11,417 bases of DNA from Desulfamplus sp. GTDB lineage: Bacteria > Desulfobacterota > Desulfobacteria > Desulfobacterales > Desulfobacteraceae. Within the stretch, counting starts at the first letter, position 1. The number at the start of each line of letters is the position of its first letter. The position numbers and the translations under genes are program-made. The notes beneath the pieces were generated by a model, which saw nothing but the letters and a program-made list of their open reading frames with translations, searched no databases and had not been told where the DNA came from. The stretch is taken from contig JADFXA010000049.1 of the NCBI GenBank assembly GCA_015233755.1, positions 1 through 11,417 of the forward strand, read 5' to 3'. Below, piece after piece: positions 1-7,052 of this stretch.

Positions 1-106
1 AAAGGCAACATGGTATATGCTTGCCAGAATTGCCGGATGGAATGGAATAGAACAATAGTCGTTAATATTTCCTGAATGCTAATGTTTTGCAAAATAGGAG
101 AATAAT

Positions 107-2392
107 ATGATGAACAAATATAAGAAAAGCCAGGTTCGGGGATTTTTGGTGATATTGTTCTTCCAGCTATGGATGGTTGGAGGAATATGGAGCATGGTGA
201 TGGAGGCTGAAGCCGCAGAATTGGACACTATTCCTGCGGCTTACTGGGAATTTGATGAAGAAAACGGTAATATGGCATTTGATACTTCTGGTCTTGGCAA
301 TACAGCCTCACTCGTGAATGAGCCTGTTTGGGACTTAGGAAAAGTTGGAGGCAGCCTGCGGTTCGATGGTTTAAACGATTACGTAGACGCAGGAAACAAT
401 GTCTTTGGTCTAACCGATGAAGTAACAGTATCCATGTGGATAAAACCTGCATTAGTTACGAGCAGCGTGAGCCAAGTTCTGATACAGCGAGGTCGTTATG
501 TCTATCCGTTCATGATACGAATCGACTCCAAGAAAGTTCGTGCCTGCATCCGAACGTCTAACGGCACCAATTACCTGACAGGGCAATCCGTGCTGGTGCC
601 AGATCAGTGGTATCATGTTGTCTTGACATTCGCTGATGGCGAGATGATCCTTTACATAGACGGTAAAGAGGAGAGCAGGGCAAGTGTAGATGGTCAGATG
701 ATAATCACGGCGAACCAGAAAACGACCCTCGGCGCCAATCCTTTAGGGCAAGCCCCGTTTGCCGGAAATCTCGATGATGTGCGGATTTATGACCGTGCCC
801 TGACTCCAGAAGAGATAACAATCCTTACGCAGACTATTCAAGATAATCCGTCCCCGCAAAATCTGTCCGATCGTGATTTTGTCCTGGCGATGATCAAGGG
901 AAATACTTATTATTTAGATGCAGAGTATGGCGATGATGCGACAGGGCAGGGGACAAGTGCTTTGCCATGGAAAACTCTTGCCAAAGCACAATCAGTTGTA
1001 AGAAGCGGCGATGGCGTATTTCTTCGCAACGGTAATTATGGCTCCTATGTGGAGAACACGACGGGCAGAACGGACTGGGTTGTTTACATCAACGATGAGG
1101 GGCATACTCCGCTCATCAGCAACATTAGTTCTCGCTTCAACAGCAGCCGCAGTGTTTACCTTGCCTTTTATGGGATAAAGATTGCACCGTCATGGGTTGA
1201 TCCTGCTGGGAATACGGAATGGCAGGCTGCCCATTTGGGGAGTACAGATCCACAATATGAACAATCAGCACTTAATACGTATATGAAGAGTGCCAGCCCC
1301 GTCAATGCTCTCTATTCGGATCACCTTATGTTCATTAACTGCGAGATGGAAGGTACTAACAAGCATCTTACGACCTATGGCATCAACCTGAACTACTGCA
1401 GCGATGTATTGATAAAGGGGTGCCATATCCACCGTGTTGTCAGGGGTATCACCTATCAGAACGGCTCTCGTATCAAGGTGCTATACAACCATATCCACAA
1501 CATAACATCGACTTTCATTGGTTCAGGTGCATACAGCAGCGATCTCCTTATCGAGGGGAATAACTGTTATGACAGCAACTGGTCCAAAACAGAAGACTGG
1601 TGTCCGCGGGCGTTGAATCAGAACTACCATGCTAGCTTCGTATCTATCCGCAGTTCCGATGTTACCATCCGCAACAACATCTTTCACGACGGTGGTACCT
1701 CATCGACATTTATGCTCTATGATGATCCTAATTGCCCTGATGCTTATCACAACATTCTCATTGAGAACAACCTGGTGTATGATCCCCAGAATCAGACTGG
1801 CCTCCGGTTATACCGCGTGGGAAGCAATATCGTGGTGCGTAACAATATCTTGGTTGGAAGGCAGCGTTATGATGCTCAACCAGGACCACTTCAGTACGGC
1901 ACGGCATTCTCGCTCTCCGGTGTAGCTTCAGGGTATGATGGCTCTGGTCTGTCTGTTTACAACAACATCTTTGTGGGGATGGCAAGTTTCGGTGAATGGT
2001 TCGGCAATGTTCGGCAGGGGGGAAACATCTTTTGGTCTGCCCTAACGACTCCGGGGGGCGTATGGTCATTCCTCGCCCAGACCGATTTTATGAACGGTTC
2101 CAAAGTGCTCACCTCCAGAAATGGGGTAGCTCCAGATTATTTCACGAATGGCTTTTTTAACGGCGAATTGGACTTCTCATGGAGATCCGAAGGTACAGAA
2201 CTCGTAATTCCCCACGGACATGGAAAGATAATTGATTTTACATATGCCGAAGGATCAGAGGCTATCAACTTCGGAGATGCAACTAACCAGCCGACAGACA
2301 GCCTCGGTACGCTCAATGCATTAGGTTTTATAATAAAAAATGGACATCTTCGCAGCGACAGCAATCACAGTGCTGGATGTTATGAGCCTTGA
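107..2392 (+). CDS. Secreted LamG-domain / right-handed parallel beta-helix protein
   Basis: A 761-residue protein probably exported across the inner membrane. Residues 12-31 are a hydrophobic signal segment, with likely cleavage near AEAA (35-38). Residues about 44-240 form a LamG/concanavalin A-like domain, opening with YWEFDEENGN and DTSGLGN and closing with DDVRIYDRALTPEEI. Residues about 267-310 resemble the entry motif of secreted beta-helix proteins (YYLDAEYGDDATGQGTSALP, then GDGVFLRNGNY). Residues about 400-645 are beta-helix coils with recurring NN-hydrophobic turns (IRNNIFHDG, IENNLVYDP, VRNNILVG, VYNNIFVG). The end, AGCYEP, resembles the usual DIGAYEY-type finish, so the protein looks complete. 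Such folds bind or cleave polysaccharide, but I see no catalytic signature, so the substrate is unknown. AGGAG at 96-100 supports ATG 107 (ATG 110 is possible). G+C is visibly higher than in all neighbours, suggesting recent transfer. Confidence 0.85.
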   Translation: MMNKYKKSQVRGFLVILFFQLWMVGGIWSMVMEAEAAELDTIPAAYWEFDEENGNMAFDTSGLGNTASLVNEPVWDLGKVGGSLRFDGLNDYVDAGNNVFGLTDEVTVSMWIKPALVTSSVSQVLIQRGRYVYPFMIRIDSKKVRACIRTSNGTNYLTGQSVLVPDQWYHVVLTFADGEMILYIDGKEESRASVDGQMIITANQKTTLGANPLGQAPFAGNLDDVRIYDRALTPEEITILTQTIQDNPSPQNLSDRDFVLAMIKGNTYYLDAEYGDDATGQGTSALPWKTLAKAQSVVRSGDGVFLRNGNYGSYVENTTGRTDWVVYINDEGHTPLISNISSRFNSSRSVYLAFYGIKIAPSWVDPAGNTEWQAAHLGSTDPQYEQSALNTYMKSASPVNALYSDHLMFINCEMEGTNKHLTTYGINLNYCSDVLIKGCHIHRVVRGITYQNGSRIKVLYNHIHNITSTFIGSGAYSSDLLIEGNNCYDSNWSKTEDWCPRALNQNYHASFVSIRSSDVTIRNNIFHDGGTSSTFMLYDDPNCPDAYHNILIENNLVYDPQNQTGLRLYRVGSNIVVRNNILVGRQRYDAQPGPLQYGTAFSLSGVASGYDGSGLSVYNNIFVGMASFGEWFGNVRQGGNIFWSALTTPGGVWSFLAQTDFMNGSKVLTSRNGVAPDYFTNGFFNGELDFSWRSEGTELVIPHGHGKIIDFTYAEGSEAINFGDATNQPTDSLGTLNALGFIIKNGHLRSDSNHSAGCYEP

Positions 2393-2408
2393 AGCTATGT
2401 ACGCTTGC

Positions 2409-2448
2409 AGCATAGATTTGACATTTTTTTAGTTGCCAAATCTATGCT
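2409..2448. repeat. 12-bp perfect inverted repeat (intergenic hairpin)
   Basis: AGCATAGATTTG (2409-2420) and CAAATCTATGCT (2437-2448) are perfect inverted repeats separated by 16 bases that include a run of seven T. It lies 17 bases past the stop of the LamG/beta-helix gene and before the convergent cbiH end. No T tract follows the stem on either strand, so it is not a classic intrinsic terminator. It may be a transcript-end stabilising hairpin or part of a convergent termination region. Confidence 0.6.
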
Positions 2449-2468
2449 AATATTTACCTTACTCAATA

Positions 2469-2498
2469 GCTATCTACTACTTTAGATAGCATATTTTT
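2469..2498 (+). terminator. Likely rho-independent terminator of the LamG/beta-helix gene
   Basis: GCTATCTA (2469-2476) pairs perfectly with TAGATAGC (2483-2490) across a 6-base loop and is followed by ATATTTTT (2491-2498), the pattern of a plus-strand intrinsic terminator. The right arm overlaps the cbiH stop codon (2482-2484 on the minus strand), so the convergent gene end and the terminator share bases. The stem has few G-C pairs, so its strength is uncertain. Confidence 0.5.
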
Positions 2499-3312
2499 CT
2501 GAATAACCTCTTGGAGTAAACATAAAATCAAGATATTGAATAGAGCTTTCATTGCCAACAAACAAAATTGTCTGCATTCCTACATCTGCTATATCCATAT
2601 CTTTCAATGTAGTTATTGTGATTGTTTGCTCTTCTCTCATGGCAGATGTAACCACTCCAACTGGAGTATCTCCGTTTCTGTGAGCAATAATTAACTCTTT
2701 TGCCCTTTTAAGCTGCCAATCTCTTTTTTTACTTTTTGGATTATAAATAACAATTACAAAATCAGCCGCAGCCGCAGCAGAAATCCGTTTTTCTATCTTA
2801 TCCCAAGAAGTTAAAAGATCGCTTAAACTTATGACAGCAAAATCATGGGTTAGAGGTGCTCCAAGAAGAGATGCTCCAGCAGCAAGAGCTGGAATACCCG
2901 GTACAACTTCAAGCTCAAGGCAATTTTCTCTTTCAGATGCTAAATCTTGTTTAATAGAGTTATTTAATTCAGAACTATTTTCTGCTCCATGCCTAATTAA
3001 CCTAATACCCCTTTTTTGGCAGATTTCAAAAACTAAACCAGCCATTGCATAAATTCCAGCATCTCCACCAGAAACGATAGAGCAGCTATTACCTTTTAAT
3101 GCCTCATCAATAGCAAGTTCAACTCTATCAACCTCTTTTGTCATTCCAGTTGAGATTATCTTTTTATCTTTTATAACATCTTTAATAAGATCGATGTAGG
3201 TTGTGTAGCCCGCGACACAATCCGATGCTTGTAAAAGCTCAATAGCTCTTCTTGAGATGTGGTTTAAATCTCCAGGACCTGTGCCTATTACAAAAAGTTT
3301 TCTATCTTTCAT
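2482..3312 (-). CDS. cbiH: Cobalt-factor III / precorrin-3B C17-methyltransferase
   Basis: A cytoplasmic SAM-dependent methyltransferase of the tetrapyrrole methylase fold, which methylates C17 and drives ring contraction in corrin synthesis (CbiH in the anaerobic route, CobJ in the aerobic route). In 276 residues it shows the family landmarks: FVIGTGPGDLNHIS (7-20), SGGDAGIYAMAG (81-92), EVVPGIPALAAGASLLGAPL (135-154), VIYNPKSKKRDWQL (188-201) and a C-terminal TILFVGNESS. I use ATG 3312, not the in-frame upstream ATG at 3411. The protein begins with the family sequence MKDRKLFVIGTGPG, and this start overlaps the cbiG stop as ATGA, the usual sign of translational coupling. Residues about 106-131 (RHGAENSSELNNS onward) are an extra polar insertion just before the EVVPG strand. 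CbiH is preferred over CobJ because the neighbour is CbiG, which belongs to the early-cobalt pathway. Confidence 0.93.
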   Translation of the reverse strand: MKDRKLFVIGTGPGDLNHISRRAIELLQASDCVAGYTTYIDLIKDVIKDKKIISTGMTKEVDRVELAIDEALKGNSCSIVSGGDAGIYAMAGLVFEICQKRGIRLIRHGAENSSELNNSIKQDLASERENCLELEVVPGIPALAAGASLLGAPLTHDFAVISLSDLLTSWDKIEKRISAAAAADFVIVIYNPKSKKRDWQLKRAKELIIAHRNGDTPVGVVTSAMREEQTITITTLKDMDIADVGMQTILFVGNESSIQYLDFMFTPRGYSEKYAI

Positions 3313-4499
3313 AACACTATTCTTGCCACTGCAAGGGTTGCATTCCCTTTTTTTATCTTTGGTACAATCAATTTCCCCTTCTGTGCTGCAAGAATCGCTG
3401 CTGCTTCGCATACGCTTTTTACTCCAATATGTTTTTCCACCATCTTTGATGGATTTTGAATGGTTTTTACTGAATTTAATTCTGTTTTATCATAAAATTT
3501 TATTGGTTTACCCAACTCATAGCTAAGTTCTAAAAGACCTTTCTCATCTTGTTTTATTGATGTTGTAGCAAGTGCTGCAACGCTGTTAATAGATAAATTA
3601 TGCTCATTAAAAGAAGTTATTAGCAGCTCTAACAACTCGGACTTTGTTGTTCCTCTGTTGCATCCCATACCAACAAAAAGTGATAGAGGACGTAAAACAA
3701 GAGTATGTTTTACAGATTCACAGTTAAAGTTGCAATTTGTTCCATGTGAAACGACATCAACTACGTCAGAACATAAAACCTCTACGTTAGGTTGAACTTC
3801 TTGAGATGCCATTCCAAATAAAATTTCTTGAGATGTTGTTTTAAATAAAACTTCTTGAGATTGCATTTCAGATAAAACGTTTTGAGATTGGGTATTAAAT
3901 AGGAGTTCTTGAGATTGGGTTTCATACAAAAACTCATTGGGAATATGTGGTTTCAAACGGTTAAAAGGATCGAACAAGACAATCTTTTCTCTATGAAGAA
4001 ATGCCATGTTGACCTTTTTTATCATATCAGGATTTTCAATAAATAGGTTTTGCTTCTTTGCTACCATATCAATTGATGGTAGGTTATTAACATCTGTAGC
4101 TGTAGTAATAACAGGAGCTGCACCAGTTAGTTGTCCAACCTTAATGGCCAACTCGTTTGCACCACCAAGATGTCCAGATATAAGGCTGATAGCATGAAAG
4201 CCTTTATCATCGATAACAACAACTGCTGGATCAGTAACCTTTGACTTAATGAGCGGTGCTACCATTCTTACGGCTATACCTGTTGAAAAAATACAAATAT
4301 GGGCATCATAGCTTGTGAAATGTTGTTGAAACATTACTGCAAGTTTATCAAATAATATAACATTGGTATTCTCTTGAGCTTGTGATAATCTATCAATATT
4401 ATTAGAGATAAAAAAAATACTATTTGGTAGAGCTTTTAAAAGTTTAAAACCAATTTCTAAGCCTCCTGATGTAATTGCCCATATAGCTACTTTTCTCAC
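3309..4499 (-). CDS. cbiG: Cobalt-precorrin-5A hydrolase
   Basis: Opens the lactone ring of cobalt-precorrin-5A with loss of acetaldehyde in anaerobic cobalamin synthesis; cytoplasmic. The 396 residues contain an N-terminal CbiG domain with FSTGIAVRMVAPLIKSK (71-87) and VVVIDDKGFHAISLISGHLG (93-112). A middle region follows to about 190. The C-terminal domain (about 272-396) has FVGMGCNRGTTKSEL, AALATTSIKQDEKGL and GVKSVCEAAAILAA. Between the middle and C-terminal domains lies a five-copy nonapeptide repeat (191-235), unusual for the family. The start is GTG at 4499: it gives the expected MRKVAIWAIT start, lies 8 bases after the upstream stop, and has AGGTG inside the upstream gene's end. The gene's own stop overlaps the cbiH start (ATGA), so translation of the pair is likely coupled. 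Confidence 0.94.
   Translation of the reverse strand: MRKVAIWAITSGGLEIGFKLLKALPNSIFFISNNIDRLSQAQENTNVILFDKLAVMFQQHFTSYDAHICIFSTGIAVRMVAPLIKSKVTDPAVVVIDDKGFHAISLISGHLGGANELAIKVGQLTGAAPVITTATDVNNLPSIDMVAKKQNLFIENPDMIKKVNMAFLHREKIVLFDPFNRLKPHIPNEFLYETQSQELLFNTQSQNVLSEMQSQEVLFKTTSQEILFGMASQEVQPNVEVLCSDVVDVVSHGTNCNFNCESVKHTLVLRPLSLFVGMGCNRGTTKSELLELLITSFNEHNLSINSVAALATTSIKQDEKGLLELSYELGKPIKFYDKTELNSVKTIQNPSKMVEKHIGVKSVCEAAAILAAQKGKLIVPKIKKGNATLAVARIVL
3795..3929 (-). repeat. Five tandem 27-bp coding repeats within cbiG
   Basis: Five consecutive 27-bp units encode the nonapeptides LYETQSQEL, LFNTQSQNV, LSEMQSQEV, LFKTTSQEI and LFGMASQEV (residues 191-235). On the plus strand the core TTCTTGAGAT recurs at 3798, 3825, 3852, 3879 (as GTTTTGAGAT) and 3906, exactly 27 bases apart. 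The array keeps the frame and sits in the linker between CbiG domains. The consensus is L-F-x-x-x-S-Q-E-V, so the segment is polar and glutamine-rich. Confidence 0.95.
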
Positions 4500-4507
4500 A
4501 AGTTAGA

Positions 4508-5881
4508 TTACACCTCACTTCTCATTTGTTTAACTATTTTATTAAAATCTGATGTATCTCCAACCATTATACAACCCACGATTTTACCATTTTTATCTTT
4601 AACTATTTTTTTGTAAATAGATTCAGTAGAAATGAGCTCTAACTCCATCTTCCCATCAACATCTATCTCACCTGCTGAGGCAACTGATATTCCAGCAACT
4701 TTTAATATATTTGATGGAGGAACATTTTTATAGGCAGCCTCTTTGCCAGCCATGTTACTTCCAGCAACCCGCCCTTGTTCCTGAGCCTCTTGCCAAATAC
4801 AAAAATTAACGCCGTCATACTCAGCTACATCTCCAGCAGCATAGATTGATGGAATTGAGGTCTCCATTCGTTCATTTACAACAACACCTTTATTTACTGA
4901 TATGCTTTTGTTTGTCATAGCACAGGCATTAAATTGTATGTCTAAGTCAGTTGTTGATTGATCTGGCATTAATGATAAATCAGGACGAACCCCAGCAGAA
5001 AATAGAACAGCATCAGCTTTGATTATATCGCCAGATTTAAGTTTAACGCCTTTAACTTGAGGCTTTAATTTCAGCCCTTTAATTACAGATGCAAGTTTTT
5101 CAGCTCTTTCAGAAATTTTGCCAACAATCTCTTCAGTCGCTTCTTTAAGTCTAAAGATAACTCCTATATTTTCAAGAAATTCCTTAAGAAGTTTAGCACC
5201 TTCATAATCTAATTGACGTGGAAGTAATCTATCGCAAAATTCAACCACAGTAACTTTAATCCCAGCGTGAATCATAGCAGCAGCGGCTTCAAGACCTAAA
5301 AGACCACCACCAATTACAACCACCTCTTTAGGATTATCTATAACAATTTTCTTACCATTATTTGTTTTTGGGGTTGTTTTAATGTTATCTTTTGCGTTGT
5401 CTATTTGCAGCCTTTTGATAATTGATTTTGCATCATCGACTGTTCTTAAGGTGAAGACTCCTCCAAATTCATTTCCTTTTATAGATGGAATAAAAGATTT
5501 GCTCCCAACTGCAAATAACAGTGAATCAAATTCAAATATACCGTTATCTTGTGTATCGCTATCCACTTTCTCAGAATTTTTTGTTTTATCTATTGGAGCA
5601 GATTTTTTGGAAAAAACTTTTTTATTATCAAAATCAATTTTATCAACTTCAACTCCTCGTATAAGTTGAATGTTGTGTTTATCGTGCCACTCTTGATTTT
5701 TAATGATCAGATCTTTTTCTCCAATTTTACCACAAAGAAAGTCGGGTAGTCTTATACGGCTATATAGAGGTAAAGATTCTTTGGTGAGCAAAGTAATTTC
5801 TCCATCTGTATCATTCTTCCGTATCTCTTCCGCTGCTGTTGTTCCAGCAATACCATTACCAATTATTAAATATTTTTTCAT
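4508..5881 (-). CDS. FAD/NAD(P)-dependent oxidoreductase, NirB-/rubredoxin-reductase-like
   Basis: A 457-residue two-Rossmann flavoprotein that transfers electrons from NAD(P)H through FAD; no membrane segment is visible, so probably cytoplasmic. FAD binding: LIIGNGIAGTTAAEEI (5-20), YSRIRLPDFL (40-49) and IYAAGDVAE (346-354). NAD(P) binding: VVVIGGGLLGLEAAAAM (187-203) with VTVVE (210-214). AGVRPDL (296-302) and a C-terminal reductase-type domain (about 390-457) also fit. I see no CxxC/CxxxxC active-site disulfide near the FAD motif, so it is not a lipoamide- or glutathione-reductase type. Extra polar loops (about 91-114, 160-184, 252-276, 305-327) make it longer than the roughly 400 residues usual for the group. 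ATG 5881 has AAGG about 10 bases upstream. It lies between the metalloregulator and cbiG, so it may supply reducing power for metal or corrin chemistry, but the electron acceptor cannot be read from sequence. Confidence 0.85.
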   Translation of the reverse strand: MKKYLIIGNGIAGTTAAEEIRKNDTDGEITLLTKESLPLYSRIRLPDFLCGKIGEKDLIIKNQEWHDKHNIQLIRGVEVDKIDFDNKKVFSKKSAPIDKTKNSEKVDSDTQDNGIFEFDSLLFAVGSKSFIPSIKGNEFGGVFTLRTVDDAKSIIKRLQIDNAKDNIKTTPKTNNGKKIVIDNPKEVVVIGGGLLGLEAAAAMIHAGIKVTVVEFCDRLLPRQLDYEGAKLLKEFLENIGVIFRLKEATEEIVGKISERAEKLASVIKGLKLKPQVKGVKLKSGDIIKADAVLFSAGVRPDLSLMPDQSTTDLDIQFNACAMTNKSISVNKGVVVNERMETSIPSIYAAGDVAEYDGVNFCIWQEAQEQGRVAGSNMAGKEAAYKNVPPSNILKVAGISVASAGEIDVDGKMELELISTESIYKKIVKDKNGKIVGCIMVGDTSDFNKIVKQMRSEV

Positions 5882-5946
5882 TTTAATAAGCCTTAAATTT
5901 TATATAAGAGATTGTTTTATCTGTTGTATCTATCAAGGTATGGAGG

Positions 5947-6477
5947 TTATTTCAAGTTGGATTTGTTTGCAATATGGCGATTTTCGCATAATTTTAGGCA
6001 CTCCATACACTCGTGCCATGCTTTTTGACCATGAGAGCAGCATTCTACAAAGGAGTCGATCCAATTTTGTCCACTCCTCGGACAGCGATCGATAAACTCC
6101 ACAAATTGAACTAACTTATCAATAGATTCGCGATCAATATTGTGTTCCATTCTACACGCCATAATATCAGCTTTATCTGGGGCTATTTGTATTACTCTTG
6201 TTAAAAAATCTTTTAATATGGAGTGTCTTTGTGTGATTTCAAGAGCTTTTTTTTTGCCCTCATCTGTTAAAGTTACATATCCATAAGGCTCATAATTAAT
6301 AAGCTCTTTTTCAGTAAGGTTTTTGAGCATGCTTGTTACTGAACCTCTCTGAATTCCCATATTTTCTGCAATATCTTTGGAGCGTGCTACTCGATTCTTC
6401 TCTTGAAGTTTCAAGATAATTTCAAGGTAATCTTCAAGACTTTCTGTTAATTCCATTTTGTCTGTTATTGTGGCCAT
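5947..6477 (-). CDS. DtxR/MntR-family metal-dependent transcriptional regulator with Cys-rich tail
   Basis: A 176-residue DNA-binding repressor-like protein. Residues 12-77 form the winged helix (TESLEDYLEIILKL; RSKDIAENMGIQRGSVTSML; the wing GYVTLTDEGKK). Residues about 80-130 form the metal-binding/dimer domain with H85 and C108-R-M-E111-H112, matching the C-x-x-E-H metal ligands of DtxR relatives. There is no C-terminal FeoA/SH3-like domain. Instead residues 132-164 hold six cysteines (132, 146, 147, 157, 160, 164) plus H149 and H155, a possible metal or Fe-S site. It is divergent from feoAB, so it probably controls iron uptake. It also leads a same-strand run into the flavoprotein gene (65-base gap), cbiG and cbiH. 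ATG 6477 is chosen because GGAATAAG lies just upstream; M8 has no ribosome site. Iron is the likely ligand, but manganese or another metal is possible. Confidence 0.88.
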   Translation of the reverse strand: MATITDKMELTESLEDYLEIILKLQEKNRVARSKDIAENMGIQRGSVTSMLKNLTEKELINYEPYGYVTLTDEGKKKALEITQRHSILKDFLTRVIQIAPDKADIMACRMEHNIDRESIDKLVQFVEFIDRCPRSGQNWIDSFVECCSHGQKAWHECMECLKLCENRHIANKSNLK

Positions 6478-6539
6478 TATCTTATTCCGTCATCATTTAA
6501 GATTATTCTGATTTAAATTTTATGGTTCTATTTTTTTAT

Positions 6540-6568
6540 AACTTACATAAACATATCTTTTTCGTCAA
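6540..6568 (-). promoter_or_regulatory. Candidate promoter of the regulator operon
   Basis: On the minus strand TTGACG (6568-6563) is a good -35 match, followed after 17 bases by the weak -10 TAAGTT (6545-6540). It would give a leader of roughly 55 bases before ATG 6477. The -35 is convincing and the -10 is poor, so this is only a candidate. Confidence 0.3.
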
Positions 6569-6578
6569 CATCACATTT

Positions 6579-6611
6579 TTTTAAATCTCAAAAAAATATC
6601 TTGATTTAAAA
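6579..6611. promoter_or_regulatory. Inverted repeat in the divergent control region, candidate operator
   Basis: TTTTAAATC (6579-6587) and GATTTAAAA (6603-6611) are perfect 9-bp inverted repeats 15 bases apart, lying between the two candidate promoters. GATTTAAA recurs at 6510-6517, nearer the regulator gene. It does not match the classic DtxR box, and the background is very AT-rich, so a role as the binding site of the adjacent regulator is inference only. Confidence 0.35.
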
Positions 6612-6639
6612 TAAAGTTTGGTATATCTAACATTATCAT

Positions 6640-6669
6640 TTGGTCAAAATTAAAATCTGTTTCTATAAC
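6640..6669 (+). promoter_or_regulatory. Candidate feo promoter
   Basis: TTGGTC (6640-6645) and TATAAC (6664-6669) are spaced by 18 bases, a plausible sigma70-type pair upstream of feoA, with a leader of about 105 bases to ATG 6782. The rest of 6478-6781 is AT-rich non-coding sequence in which I see no riboswitch fold or further gene. Confidence 0.35.
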
Positions 6670-6781
6670 AGTTTTAGGAATGTAATTAAGATAAGATTTT
6701 GAAGTAATATATGAGGTTCAAGGTTATCAATGTCATAAATTTAAGTTGGATTCAATAAGTGTTCAACACAAGGAGTTTATT

Positions 6782-7036
6782 ATGAATAGAATGAACATAA
6801 AATCTAAAATAGCTTTAAGAGAGATGAAGGATAACCAGAGAGGGATAATTCTATCTGTTAATGCAAACGGTGAAATGGGGCGAAGGATCAGAGATATGGG
6901 TCTTGTTCCAGGTGCTTCAATATCAATTCAAGGCAGAGCTCCTCTTTATGATCCAGTTGCTATAAGAATCATGGGATTTACTTTGACACTAAGAAATAAT
7001 GAAGCTGATTACATAATGGTAGAGTTAGAATCTTAA
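6782..7036 (+). CDS. feoA: Ferrous iron transport protein A
   Basis: An 84-residue cytoplasmic SH3-like protein that assists FeoB-mediated Fe(II) uptake. The FeoA pattern is clear: IALREMKDNQRGIILSV, then GEMGRRIRDMGLVPGASISI, then GRAPLYDPVAIRIMGFTLTL, and the terminal ADYIMVEL. ATG 6782 is chosen because a strong AGGAG (6771-6775) lies 6 bases before it and the protein then has the normal family length. An in-frame TTG at 6746 would add 12 residues (beginning DSISVQHKEF) but has no ribosome site. feoB starts 16 bases after the stop, so the two are surely cotranscribed. The gene is divergent from the DtxR-type regulator, its likely controller. Confidence 0.96.
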   Translation: MNRMNIKSKIALREMKDNQRGIILSVNANGEMGRRIRDMGLVPGASISIQGRAPLYDPVAIRIMGFTLTLRNNEADYIMVELES

Positions 7037-7052
7037 AAGGAAATAATATAAA

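Noticed and set aside
1..75. Possible 3' ends of an upstream gene: one frame reads ...MLARIAGWNGIEQ then stop at 56-58, faintly like a transposase tail; another stays open to TGA at 73-75.
   Set aside because: Too short to choose a frame or family; no inverted repeat or target duplication is visible. DNA left of the window would settle it.
1629..2364. Open frames on both strands overlapping the LamG/beta-helix gene.
   Set aside because: They are shadows of the strongly supported long coding frame; none shows a domain or ribosome site.
3313..3411. A longer cbiH starting at the upstream in-frame ATG (3411).
   Set aside because: The extra 33 residues overlap the cbiG end and are shaped by its codons; family similarity starts at the ATG overlapping the cbiG stop.
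3795..3929. A CRISPR-like array suggested by regular spacing of TTCTTGAGAT.
   Set aside because: The 27-bp period has no separate unique spacers, stays in frame, and codes for a peptide repeat.
5703..6095. Plus-strand open frame across the gap between the regulator and the flavoprotein.
   Set aside because: It overlaps the ends of two well-supported minus-strand genes and has no recognisable protein features.
6746..6781. TTG start extending feoA by 12 residues.
   Set aside because: No ribosome site before it, whereas ATG 6782 has a strong AGGAG at ideal spacing and gives the normal FeoA start.
6478..6781. A cobalamin or other riboswitch in the divergent region upstream of the cbi-containing operon.
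   Set aside because: No B12-box-like conserved sequence or G+C-containing stems; the region is simple AT-rich DNA.
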